The notes below the pieces were generated by a model, which saw nothing but the letters and a program-made list of their open reading frames with translations, searched no databases and had not been told where the DNA came from. The translations under genes and the position numbers were made by a program. A stretch of DNA of 64,000 nucleotides, from contig CAJJDN010000117.1 in assembly GCA_905182985.1 (NCBI GenBank), forward strand, positions 290,002 to 354,001. Direction: 5' to 3'. Origin of the DNA: Paramecium sonneborni (Eukaryota; Ciliophora; Oligohymenophorea; Peniculida; Parameciidae). This document shows, in pieces, positions 1-11,944 of this stretch (positions are counted from its first letter, which is position 1; the number at the start of each line of letters is the position of its first letter).

Positions 1-74
1 TATTGTATTTAGGATCATGAAAAACTTCTTATGGATGTATTTTTTTATTTTTAAGGAAATTGAAACAAGAACTT

Positions 75-1411
75 TCATTTCTGACTATCATAATAATTTA
101 TTTTACATGAATGTTTAGGTGTATAAACTTCAAAATCAAATTCTTATTAATTTAAAATCTAAGATAATAAATTTTATCCATTTATTTTTAAATTCGCTAA
201 TTCTCTAAATTCAGTTGAAACAGACAATCTTCTTGATCCATCTTAAGATGCTAAAAATATTCTTGGTGAGGGAGTTATTTCAATACCTTTAATAAGATCT
301 TCTGAAAATTAAAGAATATCAACATGAAATTTTAGACTAAGTTTGCTTAAAAAAAGATTATTAATGTTTTCTGCTATATTTTTAGAAAAATTCTTATTAA
401 GATAATTCCTAAGTGTATCACAACTTAATTGTTTTAAAGGAGAATTATCTAATTCATAATCATAATTAAGAGATCTTTCATGATAAAAAGTAGCCTAGAA
501 ATATATAATGATTTTTTACTTTTTCTATATTACCTAAATAGAAATAAAAAATTCCCAATTTTTAATAGACTATGTTTTCAAATTCTTAATTATTATTAAT
601 CCAAGCATATTATAAACACTTTTTTAAAAATTTAACTCCATATTCATAACATTAAAATTCCATGCAACAACTTGCTAAACCAACTAAAGATTTCATTTTA
701 TATAGATCAAGTGTTTATTTTGAATAAGTACATCCGATTCGTATTTAATTATAAAAATGTATTGCTAAATCAATTTAATTAGAGTTTTCAAGAGTCTCTG
801 CAATAAACTGTAAAATCTCTATAAAAACAATTATATTCTTTGTTCCAATAGCTTTCTCAATTATACTTTACATAATTTCAATAGCTTATGGCATATATTT
901 TAATCTTAAGAGATCAAATAAAATTTTTTCTTTACCAACTAAAAAGAGAAGAAACTTTTTTAAAGGTAGATTTTTCAATATCTTAATCTTCAATATGCTA
1001 ACTTATTATCTTATCGAAGGATCAAATTTCATTCTCTTTTTGATTTCTTAAGTTTATAGATTTTCAGAAGTTACTACAATTTTTTATGAGGCCCTCATTG
1101 TACTTTTGTAATAGTCACACTTTTTACGTTCTTTCTGAACTAATAGCCTTTAACGACTAATTTTAAGATTAATGAGCTTCATCAATTGGTTTATCAACAC
1201 TGAATTAAGAACTAGCTCTTCTCAAAATTCCTAGAAATTTAGGTTCTGATAATTATGGCCTTGTAAAATCTTCCATATTTCTAGATGATGTTGTTCCAGT
1301 TTATAATCTTGTAGTTGTAATTTAAACTGGTTTTATACTCATGAACTCTTGAAATTTACATTACGCAGCACTTTTTAATCTCATATCATCACTAGTAATA
1401 TATTTTTTCAT
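75..1411 (-). CDS. TPR-like helical repeat protein
   Basis: About 428 residues with the ciliate code after removal of two 25-nt introns (both GTAAAAA...AG). The middle and C-terminal parts are helix-rich, with segments spaced like tetratricopeptide repeats (for example around motifs AIHFYNQ, LVGLASCCMEF and KLGIFYFYLGN). The N-terminal 100 residues are polar and Ser/Gln-rich. The start is the first ATG of the open frame; the stop is TGA at 75-77. TPR proteins act as protein-binding scaffolds; no catalytic motif is visible, so the partner is unknown. It could instead be another alpha-solenoid family. The repeat call is from spacing only. Confidence 0.6.
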
Positions 1412-1652
1412 AATAAAATAGTTAACTAAATTTACAATAATCAATTTACATGAAAATAAACTTAATATTTTCCATAACATAATAGAGGAATAGAATAAAA
1501 TAAAGATTTATTATGATAATTCTAAAGTAAAATTAACCTTATAAATTTTGACAAAATGAATCATGATTTATTTTAAAAGGTATTTTGAAATAAAAATGAA
1601 ATCATAATATGTTTTTCTTATTGAATTACAAATATATATTATATATATAGTC

Positions 1653-2256
1653 TCATTGTTTTTTTGATTTAGTAATCAACCAATCTACTACTTGAGTAAT
1701 ATTATTTCCTGTTAATGCACTACACATTGCTACAGCCCATGCATTTGATGTTATGTAATCCAAATTTAAACCTACATTAATATTTTAATACCTTCTATCA
1801 ATTATTTTTCATTTAGATGAGGATTAACATCAATCTTATTTCCAATAATCAAGATTGGAATATTTCGCAATGATTTATTATCTAACAAATTATGCAATTC
1901 CTTTTTTGATGTGCCTAATGTTGCTTACTATTCTAATACACATTTTTACATTGCTTGTATCAACGAGGAATATAAGTGCATCACAACCTTAAGCATAATT
2001 TCCCCATTCTGGTCTATATTAAACTTAGCCACCAATATCCCAGATCTATTTCTTAATACACTTCTACTTTCATAGTCACTCCACCTTTCTTTACAGTCCT
2101 AACATTAAGACCCACTGTAGGAACAGTAAATGAAGGATCCCCCATTGATAATTAATTTAGCATTGTTGTTTTACCAACATTCTCTAAACCAACCATACAA
2201 ACCTCTAACTTTTAAGTAGAAAATAAATTCTTCAATTTTTCGAACAAATTTCCCAT
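1653..2256 (-). CDS. ARL8-family small GTPase
   Basis: About 179 residues after removal of three introns of 22, 22 and 20 nt. All small-GTPase motifs are visible: P-loop GLENVGKT, switch I PTVGLN, switch II WDIGGQ and NKID. SKKELHNLL, IPILIIGNKID and the tail VVDWLITKSKK match ARL8 rather than ARF or ARL1. The protein starts MGNLFEKLKNLF, an amphipathic helix with Gly2. ARL8 drives lysosome and vesicle positioning along microtubules in other eukaryotes. The length is normal for the family, and no key residue appears lost. Confidence 0.9.
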
Positions 2257-3003
2257 TAAAATATATTTAATTTTCAAAACAATACTTATAAATTCTTATT
2301 ATTTTAATCAAATATTTAATAGAAATTTTTAGTTAATATTTTACATCCCCAAACCCAATATTTATCAATAATTGTTTTATCAAACTTAAATCAACTATAA
2401 TAATGTAAAAATTAAATTACATATTAAATTATTTACGCCTATGATTTCATACTTTAATATAATTAATAGTGTAAAAATCTGAACTTTATGAGAAATTTAA
2501 TTTTAACTTAATAATCACTATTGACAATTTAGATTGCATTTATAAGTAATTCAGCAAGCAAAATCAAAAATTGCCATAAAAAATTCATATTACTCTTAAT
2601 TGATAAGATTTATATTAAATAATTTGGAAAACTTAATTAGAATAGGTATAAAAATCACATAAATACAATTGTTGAACAGGACATTTAAAATTGATTTTGA
2701 GATAAAGATGATATGAATAATTTTTAAAGATTCTATTCAACCAATTAATTAATTTAGCTTATAAGATTATTATACTTAAATTAGAGAACAAATAAAAAGG
2801 TTTAGAGCATGGGAATATTTAATTTCTTATGATCAAAGAAATATTCATCTGCTCAAAAAAATTTGAAATAAATTGTATTTGAAATAAAGAGGAAAGAAAG
2901 CCTTAAATTTAATGAGAAATCTTATTGGAAATTGGTAAAAGTTATGTTAAAGTTCATTTTCAATAAAATATAAAATAATTTATTGTCTAATATAAATTAA
3001 TTA
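2257..3003. other. intergenic, no gene seen
   Basis: About 750 bp of AT-rich sequence between the divergent ARL8 and polyQ genes. Neither strand holds a convincing frame with the ciliate code. It is long for the left part of the window and presumably carries both promoters, but I recognise no element. Confidence 0.5.
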
Positions 3004-3829
3004 ATGGCACGCAAAAGGGCTGACCCAGATCGTTTCCAAGAATACGAAGAATTCAAAGATCATTCTGGTTTTACTATATAAGAGGACGGAGATTATATAG
3101 ATTTCTATTATGACTAATATAAGGGTTGGTTTGATGAGTATGGTAATTACTACAATTCAAATGGTGAACCAAGTCAACCAAATTAGAATAGCTTGAGATT
3201 TTGGGATTCCATCAAATATAAATGTAATTATATTATTAAGAGTTATAGATTAACAAGATGATATAGATAATTTATTAAATCAATATGAAGATGGGTCTGA
3301 TAGTGAATAAGATATTGAAGATGTTTATGAAAGGTTTTTAATAAGATTTATTATAGAGAGTACCTTATTAAAGCACATATGGATAAACTTATTAAGAGAT
3401 TAAGACATTATGGAGATTAGGAAGAAATTAAAATTAGATTTAGTCATAATAAATGGAGTACTAAAGATAAAGAAATAATCTAATTAATTGGTAAATAAAA
3501 TGTAAAATCTGTTGAATTTGATTATAAATTGGACACTAAATTTAAAACTGGAACAGGAATTATAATAGCCTTTAACAAAAATTGTGCTTAACAAATTATT
3601 CAATATCATGATAATGAAATTAATGGTTATCCAATCTTATTTGATATTGATGCATTAGATAACAATGATTCAGATGATGAAGTTGTTGGAGTTCAAACAG
3701 AAGATCCATTACTATCATAACCATAATAATAGTAATAATAATAACAACAACAATAATAATAATAGTAATAATAATAACAATAACAATAATAAGAATAATA
3801 ATAACAATAATAATAACAATAATAATAAC

Positions 3830-3865
<36 letters not shown>

Positions 3866-4167
3866 AAGAAGTTTGGGTATAAGAATTCTTAATAGTTGAA
3901 GGATTTCCAGAAAAAGAAACAGCTGATAACATTAAATAATGGTTGAGTAAAAATATATTTAATAATTAAAAAATTCACCAAGATAAGATAGAAATAAAAA
4001 CTAAAGAAAAGAAAGAAAAGGAAAAAGTTGTTGACAAATATTAGGCTGTGAAATTGGATTTAGGATCAAGAGAAAAAATAGAAGAGGCTAAAATTTAAAT
4101 TGATAAATGTAATATGTATCAAGGAAAGAGAAAGATTTCCTATTTCATATATAAACCTCAAAAATGA
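3004..4167 (+). CDS. Hypothetical protein with Q23-E-Q23 tract
   Basis: About 371 residues after removal of introns of 25 and 23 nt. The N-terminus (MARKRADPDRFQEYEEF) is charged and rich in Tyr and Asp. A central region with motifs KSVEFDYKL and TGTGIIIAFNKNCA could be a small alpha/beta domain of RRM-like size. Then comes a run of 23 glutamines, one Glu and 23 glutamines, nearly all coded by TAA. The C-terminus is Lys/Glu-rich and ends at TGA 4165-4167. I do not recognise the family. The other frame across the repeat would read poly-Asn and is not the coding one, because only the polyQ frame joins the flanking exons. Confidence 0.75.
3724..3864 (+). repeat. TAA/CAA trinucleotide repeat coding polyQ
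   Basis: Forty-seven codons: 35 TAA, 9 CAA, 2 TAG and a single GAA exactly in the middle (3793-3795). With reassigned stops this is polyglutamine split symmetrically 23-1-23. The purest TAA stretch is at the 3' end. Confidence 0.95.
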
Positions 4168-4261
4168 AATTATGATTTATTTAGTTTCTATTATAATAAA
4201 TCAAAATAATAATAAACAACATATAAAATATAAATCATAATACCATAAACCAAACTTAAAC

Positions 4262-5397
4262 TCAAAATTTGATATCAGTTATAGATTTAATAGAGTTAGT
4301 ACTATATGAGTTGATTAATTCTGAAATAAGAACAATCTAAGTATCAGTATCTATTAAATCTTCAGGTATATCAATTGAATCATTGTTTGGTAAATTTTCC
4401 AAAAGCATCAGTATCTGCTCAGTATTGGGTTTTTATTTCGTCCCCTTTATAGATTAGCTTAATGTGGCTGACCCTGTGAATTTAATAGATTAAGAATGAT
4501 CTCTAATTGAGAGCATTGATTTAAAAAGATTCTTGATGTACTCATAATCTGGTATAGCCACTTAAGTTAAAGAGTCGATGTATAATTTAAACTATTAAAA
4601 TTAAGGAGGAAATTTCTAAGAAAGAACTGTTGTATTAAAAAGGGCTTCTTTCATTTCCCCTATTTTTCTAATTTCCAATTATTGAGATTATAATTATTTT
4701 AAAGATTGCCAGGGCAGCTTCTCTAAAAAAGTCAGTTATTAAAATTTACAATTTCTTAAATACACTAAGACATAAAGAAGACTTTCTAAATCATCTTTAT
4801 ATCCAAGTTGATTTCCTTTATGTGCTTGTCTACTAGCATATCTTAAAGAGCCGACAAAAACTTTATTTAAGAAAGGTTTTCGACCTATCTTTTAAGATAA
4901 GCCAAAATCAATTAGTTAAATGAATCCCGGACTTAGAATTTAATCTACTGGAACATTGATGTATGGTTATGATATCATTATATTTTCTGGTTTAATATCA
5001 AGATGTAAAATGCCTTTTTTATGAACATGTTGTAAAATTTCAATTAAACTTAATCCAATGGCTAAAGTGCTATGTAGAGATAGCAAACTTTCTTTTGCTA
5101 TCTCTTGGAGATTTCTTTTTAAAAGCGGAGTGATTAAATAGCTCCTATTCAAAATAATGATCATATTTACTTAAAATCTTTTGTTTTTCCATAATCAATC
5201 AATTTAGGAATACCAATTATTCCGGAAAGCTCTTTTAGTTTTTGTATTTCCTCTTCTAATTATCCAAGGTTAGAATTTTTTTCCATTTTTAAGGCTAAAA
5301 TTTAAGAGGTCTAATTGTGTTAGACTTTAAAGACTTGATGTCCTGATCCAGAACCTATATTCGAGAGTATTTTGTAATTGGAATTCTATAAATACAT
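4262..5397 (-). CDS. CK1-family protein kinase
   Basis: About 360 residues; introns of 26 nt and a probable in-frame 27 nt. The glycine loop is IGSGSGHQVFKV and the ATP lysine lies in LALKME. The catalytic loop is HLDIKPENIM, with Leu replacing Arg of HRD, and the metal site is DFGLS. GSLRYAS, the DDLESLLYVL helix and LPWQ are hallmarks of casein kinase 1. Catalytic Asp, Lys and Asn are kept, so it is probably active. The roughly 100-residue tail after the kinase domain shows no known motif. The start chosen (MYLQNSNYKILSNIG) sits directly before the kinase domain; earlier ATGs run into TGA. Confidence 0.88.
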
Positions 5398-5605
5398 AAC
5401 ACTTTATTTATATTAATGATTATGTTTCAAAGTTAAGGAATCATTTTGAATATTATTATGACAGTTTAAATCTTTTCAGTTTATTGAGCAAGCATTAGTA
5501 TAATTAGTTACAGGAAATAAGTTATTCATTTATTAGCAACAATTTAAATATTTACGTAACATTGTAATACAATAATAATAAAAGATTTTAATAAATAAAT
5601 AAACA

Positions 5606-6801
5606 TCATTAAAATGAAATTAGGCTTCTGCCAATTTGTACTTCCATTCCTCTTTAAATTTATAATTTTTCTTCTCTTATTTGTTATAAAGTGCCAAATT
5701 TAGAATGATTATCAAAAAGATACACTTAATTGTCTTAAACTAAAAGTTTAGCATGATTTCTGCTAACAGAAATATCATTAACCCTAACATCTGTATCATT
5801 AGATCTTCCAAGTTTTAGTTCTTTTGAATTCGAGAATCTGACAATATAAATACCAGAACTATTATTCCATTCAATTTATTAGCCCTTAATATAATTGAAT
5901 TGAAAAATACTTATTTATTGGTAAATTCCATCATTAAATAAGGATAATCATTAGGTTTACTTAATTCAATTAAATCATAATAAGCATCATCACTTTTAAA
6001 TTTGGGTGGAAAATTAAATTTACATAGTTCACATTCTAAGTTCTTCCATAGATAAACAATACAATTATCACTTTATCGATTTTCTAGTTTCATTCTAAGC
6101 CAAGTCTTTAAACATTCTAAATGTATGTATTTGATTGATCCATTACATTTACAAGGATTTAAGAGTGGATTCTTTATAGTTTATTAAGAAGAACAACAGA
6201 TTCTACACATCTATTAATCAGAGATATTAGATTATTGAGATTCAAATTCTAAAATTGATTTAACATGTTGAACATCTAAAACTATTGATCGAATTGTAAA
6301 TTTAACTCTTCCCAATTTAATAATATCTCCTTCCTTTAAGGAAATTCCATTTTCATGAATTACCTTCCAAATTTTATTACCTATTTTACCAGACACAGTT
6401 CTAAAAAATTAAATAACAATTATTACTTATTTCCAATAGTATGACATTCTTCATTTTCTTAAATTGCTGATTTCTAATCTTCATTTATAACGTTGGAATT
6501 TATTAGATAATAGTTTTCATTTTTTTTCTTTATTTTACACAATTAATCCTTTATGATAGATTCATTTTCTGTCCATTCCACTTAATTTCTACCAACTAAA
6601 TAACCTTCAGAATTTATCTATAGTTTTATATAAAATTATTACCTAAAAAGTTTGTTCTTAAACATTTGCAGCATTCTCATAATCAAATAATGAGAACGCT
6701 TCTTTTTGCCATGTTTTCACATGAATAATTAATTTTGAACAATCAACACTATTAACTTAACTAATACTCTTTTGATAACAATGGCTTTAACAATTTCCCA
6801 T
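5606..6801 (-). CDS. FHA and RING-CH (RINGv) domain protein
   Basis: About 372 residues; introns of 25, 26 and 26 nt. The middle holds a RING-CH zinc finger: CRICC, then [14 protein letters not shown] and CELCKF, the C4HC3 pattern of MARCH-type E3 ligases. The C-terminus is an FHA domain ([20 protein letters not shown]), which binds phosphothreonine. A segment before the RING ([16 protein letters not shown]) is a second FHA-like strand set. No transmembrane helix is seen, so it is a soluble candidate E3 that could target phosphorylated proteins. The third intron ends AAG rather than TAG. It is divergent with the kinase/MORN gene, 63 bp apart. Confidence 0.85.
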
Positions 6802-6864
6802 ATTAATATTTATATGTTATTAGGATAATTCAATTAAACATTAAATGATTCATCCAAACAGAGT

Positions 6865-8904
6865 ATGGCATAATCATAAAGACTTCAACCATTAGAAACT
6901 AGTCGTAATTCCAATACTCCTCCACTTGATTTTAATAGATTATCACCTGAATAATAATTTCTAATCAAAACATGGTCTCAAAAATAACAAGAAGAATTGT
7001 TAGGATTATCAGTTAATACATTACCTATTCATTAATCTTAATCATTCTTTACTAATATTCAATAACCTTAATAAAATCAATTCTTACTCTAATAATAATA
7101 ACTTATAGACAATTACAATTAATAATTTTAAACTATTGTACCTGAATAACAATAATAACCAGATCTTCAATAAGATTACTAAGCACAATAAATATAATAA
7201 TAATTATAGGAATAACAATAATTATTGCTTCAATAATAATAACAATAGTTATTACAATAACAGCAACAATTAAAAACATAATATGAATCAAATTATTTGA
7301 AAATGAAATATGATGAAACATGCAATTAAATCTTAAAGACTATGCCGTCTCATTAATCCTTAAATGAAACATAAATGCCTTTATTGTATAAATATTTTGA
7401 TGTTGATCCAGAATTGTAAAATGATCCATTAAATCTCCAACATTATATTTTAACTCATAAATTGAATCCCTCTTATAAATTAAGTCTACGTGTATTTATA
7501 TTTGATAAATATTCTATATATGAATAATAGGAAAAACAATTGCAGTTGTAAAAATAACAATTAACACATACTAATTTAATAAATATTCATTTAATACATA
7601 CTAAAAAATATGTTTGTTTATGTTTTGCTACATTTCGAGTGTGTGCCTTATTAGATTACATACATTCAGATTGCGAAAATACAATAAAACATAAACATTA
7701 TTAAGAACATGAAATTTGGTTAATTTTATAAAATATGGTTGAAGCATTATATTCTTTACACTTGAAAGGAATTGTTCATGGTAATGTAACACTAGATCAC
7801 ATCGTTTTAACTCATTTGATAGACAATTCACAATTATATAAATTGATTTATAGAAATTAAGAGCCTAATGTGCTTTAAAAGAAATTTTAAAATTAGTAAA
7901 ATAAAATTTTGTTAAGTTATGAATTATACAATTCATTCTTGTTGAATGATCAATCTACTATGCCTACCTGGAAATCTGATGTATTCTAATTAGGATTGTG
8001 TATATTATAATTATGCTTAGGTCCACATAAATATGAAACTGTTTATGAAATATATCAAAATGTATTTGATGAATATAGATTAAATTAATTGATTAAAGAG
8101 GTTGATACTAATTATTCCTATAAATTGGTTCAATATTTGTAATTTATGTTGACAATTAATTTTGAAATAAGACCTGATTGGATAAAATTAGAAGCTAAGA
8201 TAAGTGAATTACAACCAATATAACCAATCAATATTATTTATAATTTTGAAGTACAATAGAGAATAGAGACTAAAATAACAAAATCAAGAGCGAATTCAAA
8301 AAATGTTAGTTATTCACATGTTAATTCATTTAGAATCTCTCCTATTGGAGAACCTTAGACTAAACCATAAATTGAAGATATCAAAGAAATTACTACCAAG
8401 AATAATGTGATTGTAGAAAATAGAAACAAAAGAAAAATGAATTGTTAAGATGGTGGTAGTTATTATGGTGAAGTTTTAAATGGATTAAGAGATGGTTTAG
8501 GATAATATGTATCAAATGAATATTCTTATGATGGTTGTTGGAAAAATGATAAATATCATGGAAAAGGAGTTTTATATTAAAATGGAAAATTGATTTATGA
8601 AGGTTCATTTAAACATGGAGAATATGATGGTTATGGTAAAGCAACAAATTCAAAACCTAAGTATTTTAATAATCATTTTGATTACAAAGATTTTACTAAA
8701 ATGGATTAACAATGGACTCATTATATGGGTGATTTTAAAGATGGAGAATTTTCTGGATTTGGTTAATTAGAACTTAGTAATGGAGAAAAGATAACTTGTG
8801 TTTTTATGAATGGATTACCAAATGGAGTCGGAGTATTTGAAACTTTAGATAAAAGAAGATTAAATGCATAATGGGATATGGGATTACTTGTTAGAAGAAT
8901 TTGA
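6865..8904 (+). CDS. Kinase-like domain fused to MORN repeats
   Basis: One uninterrupted frame of 679 residues, unusual here for having no intron. Residues about 1-170 are Gln/Asn-rich. A kinase-like domain follows: LVNMVEALYSLHLKG-type helix E, then a catalytic loop reading HGNVTLDHIVL instead of HRDxKxxN. I find no clear glycine loop or DFG, so it looks like a pseudokinase. The C-terminal 160 residues carry MORN repeats (GEVLNGLRDGLGQY, WKNDKYHGKGVLY, GSFKHGEYDGYGKA, GDFKDGEFSGFGQ), which often bind membranes or scaffold cortical structures. It converges on the YIPF6 gene with 22 bp between stops. Confidence 0.85.
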
Positions 8905-8926
8905 TTATCTTATTTGTATATTAAAA

Positions 8927-9660
8927 TCATACTATCAAAGAAAACCATGACAAAAACAAGTAGAATAAAAATACAGGATAAACTGCTAATTTCTTTTTAT
9001 GTGGTGGTACTAATGATGCCATAAAGCCAACAGATGCTAGGATTCATAAATTCTAATATTTACAATAAGCAGACCAAGCAAAACATAAGAAGACTGGAAT
9101 CAATTTCACTAAAAATGGTAAATAGGATCCAAAAAATGCTATAATGATTGCTTCTATATTGATTGGAAATACACAATAACCCAATAAACAAACAGATTAG
9201 AAAAATGATCTAAGTATTAAAATTGATTTCAATTACACTTTTCCTCCTAATAATTATGCATTTAGAGTTACTATAAAAGCTCCAACCCAAATAAGAACAA
9301 ATATTATTGCAAATACATCAGACTTTGTACTAGTAGTTGTAGATTCAGCCTTAAAACTTAGAGTCCTTCAATAGAAGATAGTAATTTACATAGCCAAAAC
9401 TAAACAAAATATTAAAGGTCCCCATAAATCCCCTATTTATATAATTATAAAGTTTACAATTTCTTAATTCTTTACCATTATCCTCTTATTCTTTTGGAAT
9501 TAAAACATATTTTAATTTATAAGCAATCATTTTTAAATCTCTCATCTAAATAAGTAATTTGAATTACAATTGTTTCAGAAACACTTTCTTCCAAATCTTG
9601 TGTTTTTTAGTCATCCATTTATGAATAATTTTAAGGAGGTCTCTAGTTTGTATAATCCAT
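8927..9660 (-). CDS. YIPF6-like Golgi membrane protein
   Basis: About 202 residues after removal of five introns (22, 25, 24, 27 and 27 nt). The signature EESVSETIMRDLK, then LRNWDLWGPLI, then five hydrophobic segments including VGAFIVTLNAQLLGGKV, LLGYCVFP and KLAVYPVFLFY, matches the YIPF6 branch of the Yip1 family. These proteins interact with Rab GTPases in Golgi and ER traffic. A long open frame on the opposite strand, with no ATG start, is only its shadow. Start MDYTNQRPPQN gives a normal short cytosolic N-terminus. Confidence 0.88.
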
Positions 9661-9800
9661 TAATGTTATATAAATATTAATAATTTCTGTGAAAATCTAT
9701 CCAAATATTTTTTAAAATAAAATACACAATACATAAAACAGTCTTAAAAGGTTGAAATGATATCATTTTATAATATAGTTTTAAATCATAAGGATTTGGT

Positions 9801-11795
9801 TCATCCGCAACAACCTTTCTTCTTTTTAGTTTATAATGACTAATAATTAATAAGCATTTATTTACAGTAATGATTTTTTTAAGACCTTGAATTTCTTCAT
9901 TTTTTTGAGCAATCATATTTTATAATTCATCTACGTCTTTTATATTATCTCTAAAATATTTTAATTATTTATATACCTGATTGTTTTATTTTCAGTTTAC
10001 AATTTGCTAAGTTAATCAGATAATTATTTTTTTTAAGCTTCTAATTATACTTTATCCTAATCTAATTTTTTTATTTTTGTTTCATGTTATGATATATTTT
10101 GTTCTAAAATTTTGATATTATCTAATAATTGTTTCTCTTTAACTTATTGAACAGCTTTCTCCTCTTCTGCTTAATTCTTATTTTTGCTATATTTTTATCT
10201 AAAAAATAAGATAATTTTATTTACACAACAGAATTAATTAACTACTTTACAATAATGGGATGATGATTTTATAAAAAATGTATTAAAGTATTAGCTTTTT
10301 CAGTTCCAGCAGATTTTTTATCATAAGCTGTGAGAAATCTAAAAATAAATAAATTATTACTCATTAAAATGTTAAAAGAATACTTCTAAGTTATCAATAG
10401 TAAAAGTTTCTTGATCTAGATTTTCTTTTAATTTTTGAGACACTTCAGCAATGACTTCTTCATTCTTTCTAAATAAATAAATAATAAAAAATGAATACGT
10501 ATTATTCATATCATCATTTAATCTGATTGCTAAATTTTCTTTTTCTGTCATAAAATCTAAGAGTTTTTTCTTGTATTCTTCAAAATGATTATTTTTTTCC
10601 CTTATACCTGCTATGTAATGAAAAGTTTAAAATGATTCATCTCTTATTTTTTTTAAGATTTAAAATATTTCTTCAAAAGATTTGGCTTCGTCAGCATGAA
10701 AATATTTTCTAAGATTATCTTCATATGATGATTTAGCTTAAATCAAACCTTATTGACATTCAGTTTCTACAATATGCTCCCATGCTGTTGAAATGATTGG
10801 AACCTTACCCTTATTAAAATTAGTAATAAAAGTTTCAATCATATTACAGAACATTCTACCATTTAAATTAACTCCGTTCAGTTATTTTGGAGAAGTGTTT
10901 TTGAATAAATATTCTCTTAATTAAATAACCTTAATATCAAATTAAACTGTTTTACTTATTATTAGAATTCCTCTCTTAATTAATTGTTTGGTAATTAATT
11001 AACCTTTTATAAGTTATTTTCATTTATAACAGGTCTAACAAATTAAAAACAATTTCTATCTTTAAAACATGTCAGTAATGTTTTTCTAACTTTTTTAGAA
11101 TTCTCACTCTAATATTAACGATCATCATGTAATGCTAATTCTAAATATTCTTTAGGTGTAATCTTTCTATTTTATCCATCCTTCATTTCAAGTACAAAGT
11201 CTCTTAATAACCAAATGAATTTAGGAGTATAATAACCCAATATATTTTCATTATTACTATTATCATGATCTTAAACTTAAATATTCTTTGATAATAATGT
11301 AGTAAGATGAAGTTAAATTATTGATTATTCATCAATACATCCTATAGAATTGAACATGAACGTGCTACTCATTAAAATCGCTAAAGCAAATATTTTGGCA
11401 TCATGAGCTTATGATTTTGCTCCTGATTCACTGCCTTCTGTATCCAAAAAATATATTTAAAGATTGCTTTGCTTATTTATTATTGGTTTTGTATATAACC
11501 ATATTCCTTAAGTGCAAGAAGTTGTTGTAGGACTTACTTAAAACTAAAATTTAATAACAAACAAAACAATTACTCCTTCATTCTAAACATCAATCAATTT
11601 ATTCAATAAGAAACTCTTTCCTGTTCTGTATTTTCCACAAATTACAACAAATGCTATGTTTCCTCTTAATTAACTCAAAAATTTAGCTGCTTCACTATTC
11701 AATTCAAACTTATTATTTTATGAAACAAAAGTTATTAATTAGATTGCCTTAAATTCATTTATTTATTCCAATTTGATTTAGTCAAGATCAATCAT
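9801..11795 (-). CDS. Guanylate-binding-protein (GBP) family large GTPase
   Basis: About 602 residues, seven introns of 22-30 nt. The GTPase domain has the GBP P-loop CGKYRTGKSFLLNKL, switch SPTTTSCTQGIW, DTEG, and the GBP-specific guanine motif LLRDFVLEM. A helical middle domain follows (EHIVETECQQGL, HYIAGIREKN), then a coiled coil of about 110 residues. The protein ends KKKKGCCG: a basic stretch and two cysteines that could take a lipid. Animal GBPs act on membranes in defence; ciliate roles are unknown. The length fits the family. Confidence 0.9.
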
Positions 11796-11944
11796 CTTTT
11801 TTATTTTGATTTTTAAAATTTTTATTATTTAATTATACACATACTTTAAAATCATTATTTTATATCATAGTTCATTTATATCTATTATATTCAACTTTCC
11901 TCATTTTCTTTTATTTATTATTTCTAATTAATCGTTAAATTTGA

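Noticed and set aside
3720..3865. CRISPR array or satellite
   Set aside because: No spacers; it is a coding trinucleotide repeat in a eukaryote.
3665..3892. Poly-asparagine protein on the plus strand, and poly-tyrosine on the minus strand
   Set aside because: Both are other frames of the TAA/CAA repeat; only the polyQ frame connects to coding sequence on both sides.
8947..9450. Plus-strand gene beginning near ANFFLCGGTNDA
   Set aside because: The opposite strand gives a complete YIPF6-like protein with five consistent introns across the same DNA; the plus frame lacks a start.
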